48,653 bases of DNA from Propionibacteriaceae bacterium (GTDB lineage Bacteria > Actinomycetota > Actinomycetes > Propionibacteriales > Propionibacteriaceae): positions 41,577 to 90,229 of the forward strand of contig JAUMYR010000001.1 in NCBI GenBank assembly GCA_030528545.1, read 5' to 3'. Below, one piece after another: positions 42,515 through 48,653 of the stretch. How positions within the stretch are numbered: position 1 is the first letter of the stretch; each line of letters opens with the position of its first letter. The position numbers and the translations under genes were made by a program. The notes under the pieces are model-generated. The model made no database searches, was not told the origin of the DNA, and worked only from the letters and a program-made list of their open reading frames with translations.

Positions 42515-43714
42515 GTGCTTGCAATCGTTGCTCCTGGCCAAGGCGCCCAGACGCCTGGCTTCCTGACCCCATGGCTTGAGATCGAGACCTTCGCCAATCG
42601 CCTCAACTGGCTCAGCGCCGTCGCCGGGATCGACCTGGCCTATTACGGCACGGAGGCCGACGCCGAGCAGATCCGAGACACCGCGATCACCCAGCCGCTG
42701 CTGGTGGCCTCGGCGATGCTGGCCGCCCTGGAGCTGTTCGTTTCCCCCTCCGAGGCCTACGGCAAGGTGGGCGTGATCGCCGGTCACAGCGTTGGTGAGA
42801 TCGCCGCGGCCGCCGGTGCTGGCGTCCTGAGCGCCGAGGCAGCCATGGTGCTGGTCCGGGAGCGGGGGCGCCTCATGGCCGAGGCCTCGGCGGCCCAGCC
42901 GACCTCAATGACCGCGGTCATCGGCGGCGAAGAGTCCGAGGTGCTGGCCGCCATCGAAGCTGCCGGTCTTACCGCGGCCAACAACAACGGCCGGGGCCAG
43001 ATCGTCGCGGGCGGGACGGTGGAGCAACTGGCGGCTCTGGCCCAGAACCCGCCGCGGAGGGCTCGCCTGATCCCGCTCAGCGTCGCCGGTGCCTTCCACA
43101 CCGTGCACATGGAGCCCGCCGTCGCCCAGTTGCGCCAGCTCGCTACCGCGGTCTCGACGCGCTCACCGCGCATGATGCTGCTGAGCAACGCCGATGGCGC
43201 CGTCGTTGGCCGGGGACGCGACTACCTGGAGCGCCTGGTCAGCCAGGTCGCCAGCCCGGTCCGCTGGGATCTGTGTATGCAGACCATGGCCGACCTCGGA
43301 GTCAGCGGCCTGCTGGAACTGCCGCCCGCTGGCACCCTCACCGGGATCGCCAAGCGTAACCTCAAGGGTGTGGAACTGTTTAGCCTCAACACCCCCGATC
43401 AGCTTGAGGACGCCCGCGCCTTCGTCTGCGCCCACGCGGAGGCGGGCGCCACAGACCTGGCCGCCACCCCAAGCTGGCGGATGCTGGTCGCCCCAGGGAA
43501 GGGACAGTTCCACGCCGAAGCGGTGAACCCCGGAAGCGCGCTGGTCCCCGGTACCCGGGTGGGTGCGGTCCACAATCTTCGCGAGGCCATGCCGGTCATC
43601 GCACCGCACGGCGGCGAGGTCATCGAATGGCTGGTCGAGGACGGCGATCTGGTCAACCCCGGACAGCCCATCGTGCGCCTGCACCCATCCCCCGAATTCT
43701 CCCTTGAGGACTGA
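42515..43714 (+). CDS. fabD: Malonyl-CoA:ACP transacylase FabD fused to a degenerate biotinyl domain
   Basis: FabD moves malonyl groups from CoA to ACP for type II fatty-acid synthesis. The transacylase core (residues 1-310) shows PGQGAQ near the N-terminus, the nucleophile S92 in GHSVGE, the conserved R117 and the catalytic H195 in GAFHTVHM. At 399 residues it is about 80 longer than ordinary FabD. The extra C-terminal domain (about 321-391) has the two-half pattern of a biotin carboxyl carrier domain. The usual EAMKM hairpin reads EAMPV (357-361), so the acceptor lysine is replaced by proline at 360. The start is a GTG with only a weak AGTGG upstream. It is first in the fab operon. Confidence 0.95.
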   Translation: MLAIVAPGQGAQTPGFLTPWLEIETFANRLNWLSAVAGIDLAYYGTEADAEQIRDTAITQPLLVASAMLAALELFVSPSEAYGKVGVIAGHSVGEIAAAAGAGVLSAEAAMVLVRERGRLMAEASAAQPTSMTAVIGGEESEVLAAIEAAGLTAANNNGRGQIVAGGTVEQLAALAQNPPRRARLIPLSVAGAFHTVHMEPAVAQLRQLATAVSTRSPRMMLLSNADGAVVGRGRDYLERLVSQVASPVRWDLCMQTMADLGVSGLLELPPAGTLTGIAKRNLKGVELFSLNTPDQLEDARAFVCAHAEAGATDLAATPSWRMLVAPGKGQFHAEAVNPGSALVPGTRVGAVHNLREAMPVIAPHGGEVIEWLVEDGDLVNPGQPIVRLHPSPEFSLED

Positions 43715-43715
43715 T

Positions 43716-44711
43716 ATGACACTGCCTACCCCTTCCCCAGGCCATCCCTATGCCCGCATGCTGAGCGTTGGCGGCTACCGGGGGTCCCGCATCGTCGACA
43801 ACGCTGAGATGTGCACGATGATCGACTCGACCGACGAGTGGATCCAGCAGCGCACCGGGATCAAGGAACGGCGCTGGGCCAGCGAGGGCGAGACCCCGCT
43901 CTACATGGCGGTTGAGGCATCCAGGAAGGCTCTAGAGCGCTCCGGTATCGCCCCAGAACAGATCGGCGCGGTTGTTGTCTCCACCGTCTCACACCTGCAG
44001 CAGACTCCTTCGCTGGCGTGCTATCTCGCCGCCGAGCTCGCCATCCCGCACCCCGCGGCCTTCGATATCTCGGCCGCCTGTGCCGGGTTCTGCTACGGCA
44101 CCGCGATGGCCGAGTCCATGATCCGTTCGGGAAGCGCCACCTATGTGCTGGTGGTCGGGGTGGAGACCCTGACCCACATGACCAATATGCAGGACCGCAC
44201 CACCGCCTTCCTCTTCTCCGACGGGGCTGGCGCCGCGGTCTTCGGGCCGAGCGAGGCCCCGGCCATGGGGCCGGTCGTGTGGGGCTCGGAACCACAGGCT
44301 GCCGAGGTAATCCAGATCGACAGCTGGAACGATGTGGATCAGAACCCGGAGCCGAGGCCCTATATCCACATGGACGGGCAGAAGGTCTTCCGGTGGGCGA
44401 CCACCTTCATCGCTGCCAAGACCAAGGAGACCATTGAGGCCGCCGGGCTCACCCCGGATCAGCTAGACGTCTTCATTCCCCATCAGGCCAACAACCGGAT
44501 CACCGATTCGATGTTGCGCCATCTCAAGCTGCCCGAGAGCGTCGTCGTGTCCCGCGACATCGTTCACATGGGCAATTCGTCAGCGGCCTCGATTCCGCTG
44601 GCGATCGAAGCCTTGCTCGAATCCGGCGAGGCTCACAGCGGGCAGACCGCGCTGATCATCGGCTTTGGCGCCGGGCTGGTCTACGCCGGCCAGGTCGTCG
44701 TCCTGCCGTAA
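43716..44711 (+). CDS. fabH: 3-oxoacyl-ACP synthase III FabH
   Basis: FabH starts fatty-acid chains by condensing an acyl-CoA primer with malonyl-ACP. The 331-residue protein has the complete Cys-His-Asn triad: C122 in SAACAGFCYG, H256 in IPHQANN and N287 in HMGNSSAAS. The GFGAGLVYAG motif is near the C-terminus. The ATG follows the fabD stop by one base, with GAGG six bases upstream. Actinobacterial FabH enzymes often accept branched primers that give iso and anteiso fatty acids; primer choice here cannot be read by eye. Its position between fabD and acpP matches Streptomyces and differs from M. tuberculosis, where fabH lies elsewhere. Confidence 0.96.
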   Translation: MTLPTPSPGHPYARMLSVGGYRGSRIVDNAEMCTMIDSTDEWIQQRTGIKERRWASEGETPLYMAVEASRKALERSGIAPEQIGAVVVSTVSHLQQTPSLACYLAAELAIPHPAAFDISAACAGFCYGTAMAESMIRSGSATYVLVVGVETLTHMTNMQDRTTAFLFSDGAGAAVFGPSEAPAMGPVVWGSEPQAAEVIQIDSWNDVDQNPEPRPYIHMDGQKVFRWATTFIAAKTKETIEAAGLTPDQLDVFIPHQANNRITDSMLRHLKLPESVVVSRDIVHMGNSSAASIPLAIEALLESGEAHSGQTALIIGFGAGLVYAGQVVVLP

Positions 44712-44740
44712 TCACTCACACCCAAGTAAGGAGGGCCACT

Positions 44741-44986
44741 ATGGCCAGCACTGAAGAAATCCGTTCCGACCTTGCCGAGATCGTCAACGACATCGCGGGC
44801 ATCGCCGTCGAAGACGTTCAGCTCGACAAGTCGTTCGTGGATGATCTGGGCGTGGACTCCCTCAGCATGGTCGAGGTCATCTACGCCTGCGAGGAGCGGT
44901 TCGCCATCTCGATCCCCGACGAGGACGCCAAGAACCTCAGGACCGTCGGCGACGCCGTCGCTTTCATCGAGCGCGCCGCCATCTAA
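44741..44986 (+). CDS. acpP: Acyl carrier protein
   Basis: An 81-residue, strongly acidic carrier protein that holds the growing acyl chain on a 4'-phosphopantetheine arm. The attachment serine is S40 in GVDSLSMVE. The four-helix pattern and the terminal GDAVAFIE match housekeeping ACP. AAGGAGGG lies six bases before the ATG, the best ribosome-binding site in the operon, in keeping with the high abundance of ACP. It sits between fabH and fabF. Confidence 0.98.
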   Translation: MASTEEIRSDLAEIVNDIAGIAVEDVQLDKSFVDDLGVDSLSMVEVIYACEERFAISIPDEDAKNLRTVGDAVAFIERAAI

Positions 44987-45076
44987 CCCAGCCCGGGCGC
45001 GGACGTGCCGGGACGATTCCCGGCGCGCCGCGCGCCGCGGAACCTAGACCCCCTTGATTCAGACTTTGGAGCTTGC

Positions 45077-46327
45077 ATGACGACCGTTGTGATTACCGGT
45101 ATCGGCGCCTCGACCCCGCTCGGTGGCGATGCCTCGTCCACGTGGGAGGGCTTGTTGGCCGGGCGCAGCGGCGTCGTCGAGCTGACCTCACCGGAGTTCG
45201 AGCCCTTGCCCACCAGGATCGCGGCGCTGGCGGCGGTCGAGCCGACGAGTGTCCTCGACCGGGTCGAGGCCCGGCGCCTCGACCGCTCCACCCAGCTGAT
45301 GGTGGTCGCCGCACTGGAGGCCTGGGCCGACGCCGGGTTCGGTTTCGGTGAGGACAACCCGGTCGATCCCGACCGGCTCGGCGTCTGCGCCGCGACCGGC
45401 ATCGGCGGTCTCCACTCGCTCATCGGTAACTGGGACGCCTTGCGTGACAAAGGCGTGCGCAGGGTGAGCCCCTTCACCATCCCGATGCTCATGGCCAATG
45501 CCCCAGCGGCCAACATCGGTCTGCGGATCGGTGCCCGCGCGGGCATCCACACTCCGGTCTCGGCATGCGCCTCCTCCAACGAGGCGATCTCCCTTGGCCG
45601 CGACATGATCGCCCTCGGCCGGGCGGACGTCGTGGTGGTGGGCGGAGGCGAGTCGGTGGTCCACCCGCTGCCCATCGCCGCTTTCGGGCAGATGCAAGCC
45701 CTGAGCCGCCGCAACGGTGAACCTGCCAGGGCTTCGCGTCCCTGGGATCAAGACCGCGATGGTTTCGTGCTCGGTGAGGGCGCGGCCATGCTGGTCATCG
45801 AGACCCTGGAACACGCCAAGGCCCGTGGCGCGCGTATTTATGGCACCCTCGCCGGGGCGGGCATCACCGCCGACAGCCACGACCTAGTCCAGCCGGACCC
45901 GCAGGGTCGCGGCCAGAGCCAGGCCATGGTCAAAGCGCTGCGCGAATCCGGACTGAGCGCCCGCGACATCAAGCACGTGAACGCCCACGCCACCTCCACC
46001 CCCCAGGGCGATACCACCGAGGCGGGTTCGATCCGGCTGGCGCTGGGCGAGAACACCGAAGCCATCTGCAACGGCACCAAGTCGATGACCGGACACCTGC
46101 TCGGCGGCGCCGGAGCGTTGGAGACCCTCGCCACCCTGCTCGCGCTGTACCACCGCAAGGTGCCCCCCACGATCAATATCGACAACCTGGAACCCGGCCT
46201 GGGCATCGATATCGCCACTCAGGTGCGCGACCTGCCCGCTGGAGACCTCGCCGCGATCAATAACTCTTTTGGTTTCGGCGGACACAACGTCGCCGTCGCC
46301 CTCACCAACGAACACGCCAGCCAGTGA
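45077..46327 (+). CDS. fabF: 3-oxoacyl-ACP synthase II FabF (KasA/KasB-like)
   Basis: FabF elongates acyl-ACP by condensation with malonyl-ACP. The 416-residue thiolase-fold enzyme has the Cys-His-His triad: C164 in VSACASSNEA, H304 in NAHATSTPQGD and H340 in KSMTGHLLGGAGA. The K335 residue and the terminal NNSFGFGGHN motif are present. The ATG at 45077 has GGAG five bases upstream; the open frame extends to 45005, but that extension is arginine-rich intergenic sequence. A single fabF is present, whereas M. tuberculosis has the kasA-kasB pair. The accD gene follows after nine bases. Confidence 0.96.
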   Translation: MTTVVITGIGASTPLGGDASSTWEGLLAGRSGVVELTSPEFEPLPTRIAALAAVEPTSVLDRVEARRLDRSTQLMVVAALEAWADAGFGFGEDNPVDPDRLGVCAATGIGGLHSLIGNWDALRDKGVRRVSPFTIPMLMANAPAANIGLRIGARAGIHTPVSACASSNEAISLGRDMIALGRADVVVVGGGESVVHPLPIAAFGQMQALSRRNGEPARASRPWDQDRDGFVLGEGAAMLVIETLEHAKARGARIYGTLAGAGITADSHDLVQPDPQGRGQSQAMVKALRESGLSARDIKHVNAHATSTPQGDTTEAGSIRLALGENTEAICNGTKSMTGHLLGGAGALETLATLLALYHRKVPPTINIDNLEPGLGIDIATQVRDLPAGDLAAINNSFGFGGHNVAVALTNEHASQ

Positions 46328-46336
46328 GGGAGTTCC

Positions 46337-47749
46337 ATGAGCAGCCAGATGAAGGAGAAACTGCCCCGCGAGCTAGATCCCCGCAATCCCATCGCCCGCA
46401 TCGGGCAGCTCCTTGACGAGGGCTCGGTTGAGTTCATCACCGAGTTCGACGAGTCCGGCTATCTCGCCGCGACCGGCACCATCGGCGGACGCCGGGTAGT
46501 CACGTTCTGTTCGGACGCGACCGTCATGGGTGGGGCCATGGGCGTCGCCGGGTGCAAGGCGGTCATGAAGGCCTATGGCCGTGCCATGGCCGACCGCATC
46601 CCTATCGTGGGCATCTGGCACTCCGGTGGGGCCCGGCTGGCCGAAGGGGTCCTCAGTCTGCAGGCCGTAGGCGAGATCTTCTTCGCTATGACGAGGGCTT
46701 CTGGCAAGATTCCCCAGATCTCGATCGTGCTCGGCCCCTGTGCCGGTGGCGCGGCCTATGGCCCCGCACTCACCGACATCGTCGTGACTTCCGAGGCCGG
46801 GCGGATCTTCGTCACCGGTCCCGAGGTGGTTCGCTCGGTCACCGGAGAGGACGTCGATATGCTCCGCCTCGGCGGGCCAGACACTCACGGGCGCCGTTCC
46901 GGAGTGGTGCATGTCCAGACCGGCACCGAGGCCGACGCCATGGCGATGGGACGCCGCATCGTCGGCCTGCTCGCGGCGCAGGGGCAGATCGCATCAAAGG
47001 TCAGTGACACCGACCTCGGCTCGCTGCTCCCGGACGCCAAGAAACGCGCCTACGACGTGCACCCGCTCATGGAGGGCCTATTCGATGAGGGAACCATGGT
47101 GGAACTGCACGCTAAATGGGCGCCCAATATGGCGGTGGCGCTGGGACGCCTGGGCGGGCGCACCGTCGGGATGCTGGCCAATAACCCGCTGCGCCTCGGC
47201 GGCTGCCTCGACTCCCTGAGCGCCGAGAAGACCTCGCGCTTCGTGCGGATGTGCGATGCCTTCGGTATTCCGCTCATCGTGGTGGTTGACACCCCCGGCT
47301 ATCTGCCCGGCGTCGGCCAGGAATGGGACGGGGTGGTTCGCCGGGGCGCCAAGCTGTTGCACGCCTTCGCCGAATCCACCGTCCCCCGCGTCACCCTCGT
47401 GACCCGCAAGAGCTATGGCGGTGCCTATATCGCGATGAACTCGCGTTCTCTTGGCGCGACCAGGGTATTTGCCTGGCCGGGAGCCGAGGTGGCGGTCATG
47501 GGCCCCGTGGCGGCGATCCGCATCCTGCACCGCCGCAAACTCGCCCTGGTTCCCGACGAGGCCCGGGAGCAGGTCGAACTCGAACTCGCGGCGGAACACG
47601 AACAGATCGCCGGTGGCGTGGAGAAGGCGGTCGAGATCGGCGTGGTAGACGAGATCATCACCCCGCAGCGGTCCCGCTCAGCGCTGGCCGCTGCCCTGCG
47701 GGCCGCCGATCACGGCGAACGCGGCGATCACACCAATATCCCGCTCTGA
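46337..47749 (+). CDS. accD: Acyl-CoA carboxylase beta subunit (AccD6-like)
   Basis: A 470-residue carboxyltransferase subunit of acetyl-/propionyl-CoA carboxylase that transfers CO2 from biotin to the acyl-CoA, making malonyl-CoA for FabD. The N-terminal crotonase-fold half has the SGGARLAEG and GPCAGGAAYGPALTD oxyanion-hole region. The C-terminal half has VDTPGYLPGVGQEWDGVVRRGAKLLHAFAE and KSYGGAYIAMNS. Position after fabF and length match mycobacterial accD6. The ATG follows fabF by nine bases with a GGGAG ribosome-binding site. The biotinylated alpha subunit is not in the window, so it must be encoded elsewhere. Confidence 0.95.
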   Translation: MSSQMKEKLPRELDPRNPIARIGQLLDEGSVEFITEFDESGYLAATGTIGGRRVVTFCSDATVMGGAMGVAGCKAVMKAYGRAMADRIPIVGIWHSGGARLAEGVLSLQAVGEIFFAMTRASGKIPQISIVLGPCAGGAAYGPALTDIVVTSEAGRIFVTGPEVVRSVTGEDVDMLRLGGPDTHGRRSGVVHVQTGTEADAMAMGRRIVGLLAAQGQIASKVSDTDLGSLLPDAKKRAYDVHPLMEGLFDEGTMVELHAKWAPNMAVALGRLGGRTVGMLANNPLRLGGCLDSLSAEKTSRFVRMCDAFGIPLIVVVDTPGYLPGVGQEWDGVVRRGAKLLHAFAESTVPRVTLVTRKSYGGAYIAMNSRSLGATRVFAWPGAEVAVMGPVAAIRILHRRKLALVPDEAREQVELELAAEHEQIAGGVEKAVEIGVVDEIITPQRSRSALAAALRAADHGERGDHTNIPL

Positions 47750-47768
47750 CAGGACGCTCCGCGCCCCA

Positions 47769-48296
47769 TCAGACCACCTGGTGCAGCCAGCGCACCGGGG
47801 CGTCCTCGGAGGCATGCCGGAAAATGTCTAGCTCGGCGTCCCACTCCGTGCCGAGCAGCGCGGACACGCTCTCGGTGAGTTCCCGCTCACCGAGAGCGTC
47901 CGAGATCAGGGCTTGGCGCAGCCGCTCTTCGGGCACGACGATCTCTCCGTGGAGGCCGATAGTCGCGGCGAACATCCCCAGTGTGGGGGTATATGCGTAG
48001 CGGCGGCCCTCGCAGCCGAGCGCCGCCTCCTCGGTCACCTCGAACCTGAGCCGCTGCATCGCCTTAAGACGGCTCGCGACCTCAGCACCGGTCCCGGCCT
48101 TGCCGGTCCAGGACAGCTCCGCGCGCAGCGTGCCCCGCTGCGCGGTCTGCGTCGTCCAGTCGATATGGCGGGCAGCGCCCAAGACCGCCCCGATCGCCCA
48201 CTCGATATGAGGGCACAGCGGGGCTGGCGCGGAGTGAACGAAGATGACCCCGCGCGTCATCGGCGCAGCATCCAAACCGTTACGCCTTGTCCTCAT
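47769..48296 (-). CDS. DUF3145 family protein
   Basis: A 175-residue protein with the actinobacterial DUF3145 pattern: TRGVIFVHSAPAPLCPHIEWAIGAVLG at residues 13-40, the basic ARHIDWTTQ strand, RFEVTEE, and the C-terminal ALLGTEWDAELDIFRHA segment. No enzymatic motif is known. The ATG at 48296 has AGAGGAA a few bases upstream; an internal ATG at 48260 is closer to the domain start but has no ribosome-binding site. It converges on accD with a 19-base gap. In Streptomyces a homologue also lies beside the fab genes (from memory), so a link to lipid metabolism is possible but unproven. Confidence 0.85.
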   Translation of the reverse strand: MRTRRNGLDAAPMTRGVIFVHSAPAPLCPHIEWAIGAVLGAARHIDWTTQTAQRGTLRAELSWTGKAGTGAEVASRLKAMQRLRFEVTEEAALGCEGRRYAYTPTLGMFAATIGLHGEIVVPEERLRQALISDALGERELTESVSALLGTEWDAELDIFRHASEDAPVRWLHQVV

Positions 48297-48621
48297 GGTG
48301 TTCCTCTCGATGCGATGGACATGCCTTCCCTTGCAGCCCAACGCCGGGAACGTTGTGCCCCCAGTCTGCCTCACCTGCGGCCCGGTGACAAGGCGATGGG
48401 CCGCCCAGGACCCCTGCACCGGAAGGCCACACCCGCCCGGGTGCCTGGGCCGAGGATCGGTCCTATGTGAGCCGTCAGGCCCTCGGGACGGTGCAGGCGA
48501 TCGTTACCGCGGCCCCGGAGGCCACCGCGACGCACCGGGCTGGCTAGCTGTGATGAGGCCTTCCGCGTCCGGGCCAGCGAGGCTCCCGGTCCAGATCGGG
48601 GCCATCGGGTATGAATAGGTC
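48297..48621. other. Intergenic region at the right end
   Basis: About 325 bases upstream of the DUF3145 gene. It must contain that gene's promoter. I see no RNA gene, strong hairpin or convincing open frame. Confidence 0.4.
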
Positions 48622-48653
48622 ATGGACTTTGGCGAATGGCCCCCGACGGTCTC
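48622..48653 (+). CDS. Possible start of a gene running off the right edge
   Basis: ATG at 48622 opens a frame reading MDFGEWPPTV before the window ends. A TATGAA hexamer lies six bases upstream, close to the leaderless pattern of other genes here although its last base is not T. Only ten codons are visible, so the product cannot be identified. Confidence 0.3.
   Translation, partial: MDFGEWPPTV

Noticed and set aside
1..48653. CRISPR array, transposase, toxin-antitoxin or restriction genes
   Set aside because: No regularly spaced repeats, no transposase motifs and no defence-gene signatures were seen on either strand.

Overview
The window looks like a chromosomal segment of a high-GC Gram-positive bacterium (Actinomycetota). 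The evidence is uniformly high GC, GTG starts, the conserved block mtrA-mtrB-lpqB-comF-hpf-secA, the ftsE-ftsX-M23-smpB block, and the aceE / FasR-type regulator / fabD / acpP / fabF / accD neighbourhood. Gene content and a tmRNA tag of AENKRTDFALAA suggest the Propionibacteriales; that placement is an inference. No phage, insertion sequence, CRISPR array or rRNA operon is visible. Almost everything reads as core genome.

Layout. (1) 1-10.5 kb: a short Rv3235-like gene convergent with a minus-strand housekeeping block (yqgE, mtrA, mtrB, lpqB, comF, hpf, a YcaQ-type DNA glycosylase, secA). (2) 10.9-12.9 kb: tmRNA, a DUF1707 membrane protein, an FKBP and smpB. Both trans-translation partners therefore lie within 2 kb. 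(3) 12.4-17.1 kb: ftsE-ftsX-M23 hydrolase-smpB as one operon, preceded by prfB. (4) 17.1-20.3 kb: a sugar porter, a YqeY protein, tRNA-Val(UAC), and a small membrane protein ending in ten aspartates. (5) 20.3-22.6 kb: a histidine kinase / response regulator pair. (6) 22.7-31.5 kb: a tightly overlapping minus-strand operon of three glycosyltransferases, an ABC exporter and two APH-fold kinases, followed by a UDP-glucose dehydrogenase. It looks like a pathway that makes and exports a glycan or glycolipid and is the best candidate for an undescribed system here. (7) 31.6-37.3 kb: a eukaryote-like tandem-domain phosphofructokinase, a DUF3052 protein and pyruvate dehydrogenase E1 (aceE). (8) 37.4-48.3 kb: a small hypothetical protein, a FasR-like regulator, an OpuC-type compatible-solute ABC transporter on the opposite strand, then the type II fatty-acid operon fabD-fabH-acpP-fabF-accD, with a DUF3145 gene converging on it.

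How the genes work together. AceE supplies acetyl-CoA, the AccD subunit helps make malonyl-CoA, FabD loads malonate onto ACP, and FabH/FabF extend the chain. The FasR-like activator next door probably controls this through the promoter in front of fabD, where a 19-bp interrupted palindrome is visible. FabD is unusual: its C-terminus carries a biotinyl-like domain whose biotin-accepting lysine is replaced by proline. MtrAB-LpqB and FtsEX with its M23 hydrolase govern cell-wall growth and division.

A recurring theme is leaderless transcription. Seven genes have a TANNNT hexamer exactly six bases before the start codon, and an eighth (prfB) has one eight bases before. This pattern was used to choose several starts. 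All function calls come from reading motifs by eye; no database search was run.
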